Origin: Pseudomonadota bacterium
GTDB lineage: Bacteria > Pseudomonadota > Alphaproteobacteria > Rhizobiales > Hyphomicrobiaceae
Direction of reading: 5' to 3'
Assembly: GCA_023426855.1 (NCBI GenBank)
Contig: JAEZBU010000361.1
Coordinates: forward strand, 1 to 17,089
Length of the DNA: 17,089 nt
A model generated the notes under the pieces. That model saw only the letters and a list, made by a program, of their open reading frames with translations, was not told the DNA's origin and made no database searches. Shown here piece by piece: positions 1 to 8,088 of the stretch. A program made the position numbers and the translations under genes. Each line of letters opens with the position of its first letter. Within the stretch, counting starts at the first letter, position 1.

Positions 1-1833
1 GAAGATGTCGATGTCGGGCTGCACTTTGCGTGCAAATTCCTCGAACACAAGGTGCTGATACTGCATCTCGGTGACGAAGCGTGCCGATTGAAACAGGCGT
101 TCGCCATCCCAGTTGCCATTGGCATCAAACCACTCAGCGATAAAAGCCGTATCCCCAGAATTTAGGATGACCTCCTTCATATTCTCCACGAGGCGGTTGT
201 GCTCGGCGTGGAAAACGAAGTGAACCGTGGTCAGGCCGATGTTCTCGTTGCCGCGGCCGTCACCGGTGATGAAGTGCGCGTCGAGAAGCTCGTTGTCGTA
301 GGCGGTCTGCTGGCCGCGTAGATCAAAGCCACCGTCATACCCAACTGAATCGTCGGGATCGGCCTGCAGGACACCCCCGACAGCGACTGGAACGGCAGCG
401 TGCGCAATGTCATCAAGAAACGCATTGCCTGTACGCGCAGCGGAGACCGTTTCCCCATCCTCAATAACGTTTCCGCCGAATAGAATAGTGCCAACCGGTA
501 GTTCAATAGCTGACGGATTGATCGGCTGGGATGGACTGCCCTCGACATAGATGGGTGCGCCGTTCACGTCGAAAGCGGCGAGAACCTGCGCATAGCCATT
601 CTCACCCCGGATGAACTCGCCGTAGGGGTCTGTCAGGAGTACCGGAACTTGACCCACATCCAGGTCGGTCAACTCAATACCGAGCATATCCCGCGCCTGG
701 GCTTTCACGTCCGCCCAGGTGGCCAGGCCATGGCTGGCACTCTCAAGCAGAAGACCGGTCGCAACCGGCTTTCCGTCCACCATCTCGTATTCGCGCAGGA
801 ACACCTGATGCGAGGGATGCGACGTGTAGGTTTGGTTCTGATCGACCCACGGCGTAGTGACGTTCGCCGCGCCGTCACCAATCGTGGCGCGGGTCATCGC
901 CATGAAGTTGGTGTGCGGAGAAGCCGGATCGTACAGCGGATCGTCAGGCTGCAGCGGAATGTACACAGTGCCATTGCCGCCCTTCGACACCAAGTCCAGG
1001 CCGTGATCGAAGAACTGACCGAACAGCGTGAACCACGAGTTGTAGGACGCCGACAACCCCTCGTCCGGCGCCACGTTGGGCAGCTTGACCGTCGGGCCAT
1101 CCATCTCGATGCCGTATTCATCGAGGAGCGAGCCAAGTGCCTGCGTCTGTTCCTGTGCCGCGCTTTGCGCAGCCGCTGCAGTAGCAACGTCTTCTTGCGC
1201 GGAAGTCCACGCTGCAATAAGCCCCGGGATTTCCGCTGGATTTGTGGACTCCGCAATTGCCTGCAAGGCTTCGCTTGCCGCAGCCTGGGCATCGGCCAGA
1301 GCAGCGTTTGCCGCCTCCAAATCTACAAGCGCATCAGGATGCGCCTGATGCGCCGCGCGGATAGCCGTCACGCCCTCAACGATCTCCGCTTCCGAATAAC
1401 CCGCATGGCGCAGCGCGGCTGCAATCACGGCCGGGTTTGAAAGTGTTTGATCGACGATCAGATTCGAAATGATGCGCGGGCTCGCGTCGACGACAGTCCC
1501 AGGTTGGATCGAAACATGAGGCGTCTCGCCTCCATCCGCACCGGGCGTGTAATCATTCTGATCGACCGTGATGGCACCGTTGCCAAAAGAAATGCTTCCG
1601 CTGCCATCAACCCAATTCGGGGTGGTCAACCGCGGAAACGGCTCCCCCGACGCGCCCCACTGCTCGCGGCCAGGAACGATGTTGTTATAGCTGCCATCAA
1701 CGGTACGGAGGCCGAGCGGCAGTAATGGGCTGTCCACCAAATCCGTCAGGGGCGTGCCATTGGCGTGGGCTTCCGCGATCTTGATCTGCGCGAGAATGAA
1801 TTGCAGGTCATGTTGGTTCACAGTGAAAGTCAT
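1..1833 (-). CDS. Animal-type haem peroxidase (bacterial peroxicin-like), C-terminus cut off by window edge
   Basis: The frame is open from the ATG at 1833 to base 1 (611 codons, no stop), so the C-terminal part lies outside the window. The N-terminus has the GLRTVDGSYNN element typical of bacterial members. Two haem-site motifs of the animal peroxidase superfamily are visible: FGQFFDHGLD at residues 271-280 (distal side, Gln273 and His277) and HAEHNRL at 542-548 (proximal His545 followed by Asn-Arg). SARFVTEMQYQHLVFEEF follows, as in eukaryotic homologues. I could not place the distal catalytic Arg with confidence. Residues about 165-235 form an Ala/Gln-rich helical stretch before the distal motif. 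No N-terminal signal peptide is present; large bacterial members often carry C-terminal calcium-binding repeats and leave by type I secretion, which cannot be checked here. A GGGAG ribosome site lies about 9-10 bases before the ATG. Expected activity is haem-dependent peroxidation with H2O2; the physiological substrate is unknown. Confidence 0.9.
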   Translation of the reverse strand, partial: MTFTVNQHDLQFILAQIKIAEAHANGTPLTDLVDSPLLPLGLRTVDGSYNNIVPGREQWGASGEPFPRLTTPNWVDGSGSISFGNGAITVDQNDYTPGADGGETPHVSIQPGTVVDASPRIISNLIVDQTLSNPAVIAAALRHAGYSEAEIVEGVTAIRAAHQAHPDALVDLEAANAALADAQAAASEALQAIAESTNPAEIPGLIAAWTSAQEDVATAAAAQSAAQEQTQALGSLLDEYGIEMDGPTVKLPNVAPDEGLSASYNSWFTLFGQFFDHGLDLVSKGGNGTVYIPLQPDDPLYDPASPHTNFMAMTRATIGDGAANVTTPWVDQNQTYTSHPSHQVFLREYEMVDGKPVATGLLLESASHGLATWADVKAQARDMLGIELTDLDVGQVPVLLTDPYGEFIRGENGYAQVLAAFDVNGAPIYVEGSPSQPINPSAIELPVGTILFGGNVIEDGETVSAARTGNAFLDDIAHAAVPVAVGGVLQADPDDSVGYDGGFDLRGQQTAYDNELLDAHFITGDGRGNENIGLTTVHFVFHAEHNRLVENMKEVILNSGDTAFIAEWFDANGNWDGERLFQSARFVTEMQYQHLVFEEFARKVQPDIDIF

Positions 1834-1856
1834 GGCCGCTTACTCCCAACTCTGAA

Positions 1857-2093
1857 TCAGTTGAATTTGTGCGTGCGCGTCCGGAACGGTGACGTTCCAG
1901 CGCGGTGTTTCGGGTTGTGACGTTCAATTGGAATTGGCTGGAGGCGCGTGCCGTCCGGCAACGAACTCTCGTTGCGGGGCAACTGATTACGCCCATCCAA
2001 GGTAAGCCATTGGGTCAGAGCCTGGACGCTCTGTACGGCAGCGTTTTGAATTGCGGCACGGAATTTGTTAATCAGTTTACGCAAATCCTGCAT
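1857..2093 (-). CDS. Candidate small basic protein (78 aa) immediately upstream of the peroxidase
   Basis: An ATG at 2093 has a well-placed GGAG seven bases upstream and opens a 78-codon frame ending with TGA at 1857, 23 bases before the peroxidase ATG on the same strand. The product starts with a probable amphipathic helix (MQDLRKLINKFRAAIQNAAV) and continues into a Pro/Arg/His/Lys-rich, probably disordered tail ending RTRTHKFN. It has no signal peptide, membrane segment or motif that I recognise. The position suggests co-transcription with the peroxidase. A longer reading from a TTG at 2150 is possible but has a poorer start. It may instead be a chance frame in the leader; conservation in homologous loci would decide. 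Confidence 0.5.
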   Translation of the reverse strand: MQDLRKLINKFRAAIQNAAVQSVQALTQWLTLDGRNQLPRNESSLPDGTRLQPIPIERHNPKHRAGTSPFRTRTHKFN

Positions 2094-2244
2094 ACTGAAA
2101 CTCCGTACTAACGCATTTGCTGCTACCAGGAGTTGTGGCCGGACCCGCAAACGTCATGACAAAAACAATTCTTGCTACGTATGCGGACTCTTTCGGGCTA
2201 CAATTCCGTCAGCTTGAAACATCGCTTAATCGAATGTTTACAGA
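2094..2244. promoter_or_regulatory. Divergent intergenic region between small ORF/peroxidase and the sensor kinase
   Basis: This 151-bp spacer must hold the start signals of both divergent units. On the plus strand a TACAAT at 2199-2204 is an acceptable -10 element for the kinase, but no good -35 sits 16-18 bases before it. A short palindrome GTCATGAC lies at 2153-2160. No clear ribosome site precedes the kinase ATG at 2245. If the response regulator acts locally, its operator would be expected here, but I cannot define one. Confidence 0.35.
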
Positions 2245-3750
2245 ATGACGCAGGATGCGACAGGGCAGGACGTCCAACGATCGATAGGGACCATGGACCG
2301 CTCTGCGATCAGACTTTGGTCTGATCGTTTTCGGACTATTGGCCTAGCGTCGCTGGCCGACCAGTGGTCCAAACGCACCCTTTCCACCCGATTTGTTATC
2401 GTCTCATCGGTGGCAATCTGCGCGCTCATGCTGGCCATCGGCTCATGGATCGACGGCCGCATCCGTCTCAGCGTCATCCAGAACGCTTCGTCCGGCTCAG
2501 CAAGCTACGTTCAGATGCTCGTCAACAGCCACGTCCAGGATTTGGCGACTGGCAATCGGCTGTCGGAAGCGTCCGTTCGCGCACTCAGCCAGTTGTCGAC
2601 CTCCACCGATCTCGGCCGCACTATCCTCGCGGTGAAAATCTGGCGGTCGGATGGGGCAATTGCATTTTCTACAAATGACAGCAGCGTGGGCATACGGCCG
2701 CCCGCAACACCGGAATTGACCGGCGCCCTGTCGGGTCTTGTCATGGCTGATTTCGACGATCGGATTGATGCCGAGTCGTCGACCGAGCGCACCTACGGCG
2801 TGCCGATATTTGAACTCTATGTGCCGATCGTTGAAACCGGAACGCAGCGCATTATCGCGGTAGCGGAATTCTACGAGGACGCGACTGAAATCATCCGGGA
2901 TTTCACATCGGCAAGGCAACAGAGCTGGTTTGTTGTCGGTGGCCTGACGCTGTGCATGCTCCTGAGCCTTATCGGCATCGTGCATCATGGTTCGATTACG
3001 ATACGTATGCAGGCAAACAGACTGCAGAACACCGTCGCGCAGCAAAACAGCCTCTTGCAGCAAAATGAAGAACTGCGCGCCCGCCTGGCCCGCGCGCACC
3101 TGCAAAGCTCTGCGAATACCGACAGGCAATTGCGGCGCCTTGGCGCCGACCTGCACGACGGCGCCGCGCAACTCCTCAGCCTGGCGCTTCTCCGGTTGGA
3201 CGATCTCGCGCCGATCAAGCCAAATCAGAGGGAAGATGCGAACGCGCAGCGGGTGGAAGCGTTTGTTTCGGTACGTCAGGCTTTGCGTGACGCGCTAACG
3301 GAAGTCAGAGACGTTTCATCGGGTATTTCCCTGCCGCACCTGGAAACCCAGCGGCCCGATGATGTCGTCCGGTCCGCCATCAGCATGCACGAACAGAGGA
3401 CAAAAACGCGCGTCGATGTCGAGCTTCAGCCGCTTCCGGATGAACTGCCGCTCATTCTCAAGACCTGTATATTCCGCTGCATCCAGGAATGTTTGTACAA
3501 TGCCTTCCGCCATGCACAGGGCAAAGGCCAGTTCGTCTCCGTATGGAGCCGTGCCGGCGCAATAAACCTTATTATTAAGGACCAGGGCCCCGGCATGCCG
3601 AAACACGCTCAAAGCCAACCCGGCAAAACACTGGGTTTGGCCGGCCTTCGCTATCGTGTCGAGGCTTTGAACGGTCGCTTCGAAATCCGCGCTGCCGAGG
3701 GCGGAGGCACATTGATTTTTGCAAGTCTTCCGATGGAACAGCCGGTATGA
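2245..3750 (+). CDS. Membrane sensor histidine kinase, NarL/DegS (HisKA_3) type
   Basis: This 501-residue protein has a cytoplasmic N-terminus, a membrane helix at about 50-67, a sensor region of about 160 residues (68-227, presumably periplasmic), a second helix at about 228-247, and a coiled-coil linker at about 255-290. The dimerisation/phosphoacceptor helix carries His304 in GADLHDGAAQL, characteristic of the HisKA_3 class that pairs with LuxR-type regulators. The ATP-binding domain shows an N box (QECLYNAFRHA, 414-424), G1 (DQGPGM, 446-451) and G2 (LGLAGLRYRVEALNG, 463-477). The sensor region matches no family I can name, so the signal is unknown. The stop overlaps the regulator gene in ATGA, implying coupled translation. 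The start is uncertain: no Shine-Dalgarno precedes 2245, and an in-frame ATG at 2293 is an alternative that still leaves both membrane helices intact. Confidence 0.9.
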   Translation: MTQDATGQDVQRSIGTMDRSAIRLWSDRFRTIGLASLADQWSKRTLSTRFVIVSSVAICALMLAIGSWIDGRIRLSVIQNASSGSASYVQMLVNSHVQDLATGNRLSEASVRALSQLSTSTDLGRTILAVKIWRSDGAIAFSTNDSSVGIRPPATPELTGALSGLVMADFDDRIDAESSTERTYGVPIFELYVPIVETGTQRIIAVAEFYEDATEIIRDFTSARQQSWFVVGGLTLCMLLSLIGIVHHGSITIRMQANRLQNTVAQQNSLLQQNEELRARLARAHLQSSANTDRQLRRLGADLHDGAAQLLSLALLRLDDLAPIKPNQREDANAQRVEAFVSVRQALRDALTEVRDVSSGISLPHLETQRPDDVVRSAISMHEQRTKTRVDVELQPLPDELPLILKTCIFRCIQECLYNAFRHAQGKGQFVSVWSRAGAINLIIKDQGPGMPKHAQSQPGKTLGLAGLRYRVEALNGRFEIRAAEGGGTLIFASLPMEQPV

Positions 3751-4394
3751 CCCTGCGTATTGCCATTATCGATGACCACCCATTGATGCGGCAGGGAATT
3801 GAATACACGCTGCGCCGCGAGAAGAATTTTCATGTCGTCGCGACAGGCGGCAGCGCGGATGAGGCGGTGGCCATTGCGCGAGATTATAAGCCGGACGTGA
3901 TTTTGCTCGACATCAGCTTGCCGGGATGCGGATTGGCAGCAGCTAAAGCGATAACCGCTGCCGACCCGGCGATCCGCATTCTGGTGTTGACGGTTTCAGA
4001 ACGGCATGAGGACGTGTCGGCCGCGCTAAAGGCTGGCGCACGCGGATATATTCTCAAAGGCATTGGCGGCGGCGATCTGGTTAAAACAATTTGCTCGGTC
4101 GCCGCCGGAGAAACCTACATCACGCCCCAATTCGCGGCGCGCCTTCTGACAAAGCCAGCCGAAGTCGCGGATCCTGCCGCGGACAGTATCGGCCAGCTCA
4201 GCCTGCGTGAACAGCAGATCCTCAAGGAAGTGTCTCTCGGCCTGACCAACAAAGAAATCGCCAAAAAGCTCAATCTGAGCGAAAAGACCGTGAAGCATTA
4301 CATGAGTGGCGTTCTGCAAAAACTCAGCGCACGCAATCGCGTCGAAGCCGTTGTGGCATCCCGGCGGCTGATGGCAGGTCAGACCTCGAAATGA
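3747..4394 (+). CDS. LuxR/NarL-family response regulator
   Basis: This 215-residue protein has a receiver domain (about 3-120) with the acidic pair Asp9-Asp10, phosphoacceptor Asp55 in VILLDISLPG, Thr82 in ILVLTVSE and Lys104 in GYILKGI. A short linker leads to a GerE/LuxR helix-turn-helix domain (about 150-210) with LSLREQQILKEVSLGLTNKE and LSEKTVKHYMSGVLQKL. This is the full NarL-type architecture and should bind DNA as a phosphorylation-controlled dimer. It starts inside the last codons of the kinase gene (4-bp overlap), so the pair is a co-translated two-component system. Targets are not known; the divergent peroxidase unit is the obvious nearby candidate. The gene ends 33 bp from the convergent coiled-coil gene. 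Confidence 0.95.
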   Translation: MTLRIAIIDDHPLMRQGIEYTLRREKNFHVVATGGSADEAVAIARDYKPDVILLDISLPGCGLAAAKAITAADPAIRILVLTVSERHEDVSAALKAGARGYILKGIGGGDLVKTICSVAAGETYITPQFAARLLTKPAEVADPAADSIGQLSLREQQILKEVSLGLTNKEIAKKLNLSEKTVKHYMSGVLQKLSARNRVEAVVASRRLMAGQTSK

Positions 4395-4396
4395 GC

Positions 4397-4411
4397 CGCT
4401 GACTGTCAGCG
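4397..4411. repeat. Short perfect inverted repeat in a convergent gap
   Basis: CGCTGAC and GTCAGCG flank a single base in the 33-bp gap between the response regulator stop and the stop of the opposing coiled-coil gene. The place suits a transcription end or protein site, but the loop is very tight and no T-run follows on either strand, so an intrinsic terminator is not supported. Confidence 0.4.
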
Positions 4412-4427
4412 CGCCCGCAGCGCCTTA

Positions 4428-5915
4428 CTAGAATGAACCGCCGGTCGTAAACCTATCATCGTCATCATCGCGACGCCTGCCTCCACCGGTCGGAAAACCG
4501 ATTGGCGGAATCCATCCACCTTGGGAATTTGGCCGCCGCCAATCGCCCCCACGCGGGCCGTCATCGCGATCCTGCCGCGGCAACGGGAACGGGAACGAAC
4601 GATCGCCACCAAAATCGGGCCGGCCTTTCGGATAGCGCAGCCCAAACCCTGCCCGGATCAGATCCCACAGAATGCCACTGCGAACCACGCCCTCAAGAAT
4701 TTGCGCCAGCACTTTTCCAAGTTGGTTCTCATTGCCGAACGTCGCATTCGGATGATCGTAACCAGCCCCCCGAAACTTGTCGCGGGTCCGCTCCACCTCG
4801 ACGCGGCGCTCCGCGATGGTTTTGGCCGACCGTCGCAGTTCAACGATTTCACTATCGACGCGTTCGACGCGCGCATTGAGATCGCCGATACGCCGAACGA
4901 TCGCATCATCAGTGTCGGTGGCTGTGCGGCGCGCCTCACGCATCAGCGTCGACAGGTCATCCTGTGCATCGGCGCTGGCAATCAGCGCCAGCGCTTCGTC
5001 ATAGGCTGCGCTGTCCTTGCCATTGACCAGTGCGCCGCGCTTCTCGTCGAGCGTGCGGAGTTCGGCTTGCGCCGTATCGACGGTCTTATCAACGGCGGCC
5101 AGACGTTGGCGCCCCGCCTGAATGCTTTGTTCCAGCGGGCCGGAACCCGCCTCGGTCAATGCCTGGGCTTCGACGTCGGCCTGTTCCGACCGACGCTGCT
5201 CAACGATCGCCTGCTGGACTTTCGCGTGTTCACGCAAGCGCACCGGAATCTCGAGCAGCATGGCGTAGTTCGGCCTGGCATCGAGATATCCGATATAACG
5301 CGCGGCCATACGATCGAAGATGCGCCCGATCAGGCTTCCGCGATAGTGCGACGTCCCAAAGCCGATGGACCAGAGATAGTTGAACAACCGGTCATCGTCA
5401 TATGGCTTGCGCTTTTCGGCGAGTTCGTTTTCCCATTGCGTCGCCTTTTTATCCGCCTCGGTTGCGATCAATTGCGCGGCTTCGACTGCCGATTGCGCCC
5501 GCTGCCATGCGGGAGACGCTTTAATGGTCGTTTCGATTTTTTCCCGAAGTGCCTGCAGCTCATTGACGACGGCTTCAAGCGCCGCCGCGGCAGCGCTGCG
5601 TTCCTTCTCGGCGCCTTCCAGATCCAGGATCAAGCGCTGCCGCTGACCGGTAATCGTATCGAGTTGCTGGCGGCGATCCTCTAGCATTGCAGCCGCGCGC
5701 ATCTCGGCGGCATCAAGATTGTCGACCAGTCGCCGGGCGGTGATTTCGTCGAGCTTCACACGCGCCAGTTCGCGAAACGCAGCACCACGGTCTTTCCGAA
5801 TGCGCTCGGCCTCGGCGGCCGCCGAACGCAAAGCGCTATCCAGCTCGCCTTCCTGGCGATGCAGGTTGGATATCGTGCTTTCAATACGCTCGAGAGTTTG
5901 TCGTCCGGTCCACAT
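4428..5915 (-). CDS. Coiled-coil protein with conserved central block and Gly/Asp/Pro-rich tail, unknown function
   Basis: This 495-residue product has no signal peptide or membrane helix. Residues about 5-170 are almost continuous heptad-like helix rich in Ala, Glu, Arg and Gln. A compact central block (about 171-230) contains DDRLFNYLWSIGFGTSHYRG and ARYIGYLDARPNYAMLLEIP; its aromatic content suggests a folded domain, and I recall similar blocks in hypothetical proteins of related bacteria. A second long coiled coil covers about 231-385, followed by a helix at 395-425 and a low-complexity tail (430-495) with FPFPLP, GGWIPP and DDDDD. It is the last gene of a three-gene operon, starting 23 bp after its upstream neighbour. 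The shape suggests a structural or scaffold protein; no catalytic motif is visible. The start ATG has only a weak ribosome site. Confidence 0.85.
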   Translation of the reverse strand: MWTGRQTLERIESTISNLHRQEGELDSALRSAAAEAERIRKDRGAAFRELARVKLDEITARRLVDNLDAAEMRAAAMLEDRRQQLDTITGQRQRLILDLEGAEKERSAAAAALEAVVNELQALREKIETTIKASPAWQRAQSAVEAAQLIATEADKKATQWENELAEKRKPYDDDRLFNYLWSIGFGTSHYRGSLIGRIFDRMAARYIGYLDARPNYAMLLEIPVRLREHAKVQQAIVEQRRSEQADVEAQALTEAGSGPLEQSIQAGRQRLAAVDKTVDTAQAELRTLDEKRGALVNGKDSAAYDEALALIASADAQDDLSTLMREARRTATDTDDAIVRRIGDLNARVERVDSEIVELRRSAKTIAERRVEVERTRDKFRGAGYDHPNATFGNENQLGKVLAQILEGVVRSGILWDLIRAGFGLRYPKGRPDFGGDRSFPFPLPRQDRDDGPRGGDWRRPNSQGGWIPPIGFPTGGGRRRDDDDDRFTTGGSF

Positions 5916-5938
5916 TCGGTGAGCTGCCGCCTATCCCG

Positions 5939-6883
5939 CTACCACTTGGTGATTGCGCCGCCATCGAACGGCATGGCGTAATCGACGCCCAACTTTCCGC
6001 GGCGCTTCACGCCAAACGTATTGTTCTGGATGATGCCGTCGTCGCGTTTGTCGGCTGCGATTGCGTTATATGTCGCCTCTGGCACGCGCACCGCGAAACG
6101 GTCCACCGTTTCGGTTTCGCCGGTTTCCTCGTTGCGGATCGGCAGCGACAGTTTTTTGCCATCCGGCGCGATTGGCTCGACGATAATGTAATAATTGCGC
6201 CCTTGCGGCTGTTTTGGCGGTCTGCGCCACACGCCACTGGCTTCACCAGGCCGCGAAACGATACGCAGCGTGTATTCCGACGTGACCTGGTTGCGCAGCT
6301 CTACGAGGTCGTTGTTTACGCGCCGCATGCCGGCAACATCGCCGTCGCGGATCATGCGCTCGCCATCCGCCAGCAACGCATCCGCCTTCTGGCGCGCGGC
6401 GTCTTCGGTGGTCAGCATGAAGATGTCGCTGTGCACCTGCCGGATGCTGTTCGGCAGCGTGACGTTCTTTTCGATCCGGGACTGTTGCGCGGCCTGCTGC
6501 GCGGGGCGGCTGACGGTGACGTAGTAGACACCCCACACCAGCAGCAGCGCCGCCGCGGCGATGCCGGTCCTGCGTCCAAGCACGCCACGGCGCGCCCAGA
6601 TCTCCAGCATGGTTCGCGTCCAGGAGCTCGCCGCGGGTACATAGGTGAAGCGACTTTCGCGCAGCGCATTTACACCCTGCGCCAGCACGCTGTCGGGAAC
6701 CGTGATGCCCTGCTGGCTATAGATTTCGCGCAGCCGGGCGATCAGCTCGGCTTCGCGATCCTCCTCGTTGAGCTCGCGGCGCACGAGATCGTCGCGATGG
6801 CGCAGTGTGTCCACCACGTCCATCGCGATCATGACATCGTCGAGCGTGTGCGGCTTTTCCTCAACCGCGGATACGTCAGCCAT
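5939..6883 (-). CDS. DUF6384-like single-span membrane protein, unknown function
   Basis: This 314-residue protein begins with a conserved-looking cytoplasmic region including LDDVMIAMDVVDTLRHR (14-30) and a charged helix EDREAELIARLREIYSQQGI (41-60). A single membrane helix spans about 107-125 (IAAAALLLVWGVYYVTV). A helical stalk follows, then a probable beta-rich C-terminal domain (about 205-314) starting at GRNYYIIVEPIAPDGKKL. With Arg-Arg just before the membrane helix, the N-terminus should be cytoplasmic and the C-terminal domain periplasmic. The DUF6384 label is from memory of the N-terminal signature, not a search. It is the middle gene of the operon, 23 bp after the TelA-like gene and 23 bp before the coiled-coil gene, so it could tether the other two soluble proteins to the inner membrane. 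A GGGGAG lies about 12 bases before the ATG. Confidence 0.85.
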   Translation of the reverse strand: MADVSAVEEKPHTLDDVMIAMDVVDTLRHRDDLVRRELNEEDREAELIARLREIYSQQGITVPDSVLAQGVNALRESRFTYVPAASSWTRTMLEIWARRGVLGRRTGIAAAALLLVWGVYYVTVSRPAQQAAQQSRIEKNVTLPNSIRQVHSDIFMLTTEDAARQKADALLADGERMIRDGDVAGMRRVNNDLVELRNQVTSEYTLRIVSRPGEASGVWRRPPKQPQGRNYYIIVEPIAPDGKKLSLPIRNEETGETETVDRFAVRVPEATYNAIAADKRDDGIIQNNTFGVKRRGKLGVDYAMPFDGGAITKW

Positions 6884-6906
6884 TAGTCAGCGGTCTCCCC
6901 GCCTGC

Positions 6907-8088
6907 TCAGTCGTGCGTCGGTGGCAGGCTCTCGGCTGCTGCCGTAATCCGTGCGATCCGCTGCTTGCCCTCTTCCACGGCCTCGCGGATTTCGTTCGAG
7001 TTCTGCGTGGCGAGCTTACGCATCTCGACGATGATCTCTCCGGAACGGACCTGGAAGTTGACCACGCTGTCGACGAGTTGCTTGACCGCATCGGCGCGAA
7101 TGGTCGGACCGTAGCCGGTGCGAATGGCGGCTTCCTGAACTTTGTCGCCGATCTTGCCCAGGTCTTCCAGGCTCTTGGACATGCCTTCCTTCATGGCCTC
7201 GAGCGTCTTGGTCGACTCGTGCAGCCCGAACATGCCTGTGAACGACGCCTTCAGCGCGGTCAGCACGCTGTCGTTGGTGGAAAAGAAGGACACGGCCTGG
7301 CTGTAGACGCGCTCCTTGGCCGACGTCGTCTGCATCAGACGCGCCATGATCACTTCCGACGTGTTGTAGGAGATGGTCATGTTGTCGGAGAGGTCCTTGG
7401 CGATCTGGTAGCGCTTTTCCTCTTCCTGCGTGCGGCGCAGTTCCTCGTCCCGGGCGAGTTCCAGCTTGGCGCGCTCGGCCGGCTCAGTGCCGGTGAAGCC
7501 CGCAACCTTGGCGGAGGACTCATCCAGTACCTTGCGTGCAGCGTTGAGTTTGCCTTCCGCGGTTTGCAGCACTTCCAGCGCCATCACTTCGGCATGCTTC
7601 AGCGCTCCGCGATAGTCGCGATAAGCGTCGAGGATCTTGGCCTCGCGCTCGATCTGGTTCTTGGTCTCCTTCGTGACCGACAGATACACATCGCGGATCT
7701 TGTCGAAACGCTCGGAGATGTCGCCGCGCGCCACCTTCATCCAGATGTTGCTGCCGCGTTCAAAAATGTCGATCTTGCCGTCCTCGACCTGATCGACCAA
7801 CCGCTTGGCATCGTCACGGATGGAATTGAATCCGTTGGTGATGTCCTGATACCGCTGGCCGATTTCCATCTGCGCGGTCTGCTCGCGGACAACCTCGTTG
7901 AACACCTCACCCTGGCCCAGCGTCCGGGCAATCAGCGTGATCTTGTCCTTGTCGAGATCGGAGATCTTCTCCAGCAAAGCGTTGATCGGCGCGGGCTCGA
8001 CCTTGGACGGCATCAGCCCCATATCGCGCAAGGTTCCCGCAGCTTTGTCCAGATACTGCATCGGCGATTTCACGGCGACGTCTGTCAT
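6907..8088 (-). CDS. TelA-like helical protein, function unknown
   Basis: This 393-residue, almost wholly helical, soluble protein is the first gene of the three-gene operon. It has no signal peptide. Residues 55-185 include ERFDKIRDVYLSVTKETKNQ and long amphipathic helices. After a charged Glu/Arg-rich stretch (205-232), the part 240-385 includes SYNTSEVIMARLMQTTSAKE and TNDSVLTALKASFTGMFGLH. The spacing of an N-terminal helical bundle and this C-terminal block resembles the TelA (toxic anion resistance) family; that is an impression from reading and needs a profile comparison. TelA proteins are linked to tellurite and envelope-stress tolerance, with no settled biochemical role. AAGAGGA at 8093-8099 is a strong ribosome site five bases from the ATG, much better than those of the two following genes. 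Confidence 0.85.
   Translation of the reverse strand: MTDVAVKSPMQYLDKAAGTLRDMGLMPSKVEPAPINALLEKISDLDKDKITLIARTLGQGEVFNEVVREQTAQMEIGQRYQDITNGFNSIRDDAKRLVDQVEDGKIDIFERGSNIWMKVARGDISERFDKIRDVYLSVTKETKNQIEREAKILDAYRDYRGALKHAEVMALEVLQTAEGKLNAARKVLDESSAKVAGFTGTEPAERAKLELARDEELRRTQEEEKRYQIAKDLSDNMTISYNTSEVIMARLMQTTSAKERVYSQAVSFFSTNDSVLTALKASFTGMFGLHESTKTLEAMKEGMSKSLEDLGKIGDKVQEAAIRTGYGPTIRADAVKQLVDSVVNFQVRSGEIIVEMRKLATQNSNEIREAVEEGKQRIARITAAAESLPPTHD

Noticed and set aside
649..1440. 263-codon plus-strand frame within the peroxidase region
   Set aside because: The minus-strand reading contains both peroxidase haem motifs and no stop over 611 codons, so this is its antisense shadow.
4397..4411. Bidirectional terminator between the response regulator and coiled-coil genes
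   Set aside because: The palindrome has only one base between its arms and no T-run on either strand, so only an inverted repeat is reported.
4521..5684. 387-codon plus-strand frame opposite the coiled-coil gene
   Set aside because: Its reverse is a coherent coiled-coil protein in a tight operon, and this frame lacks a plausible start and domain.
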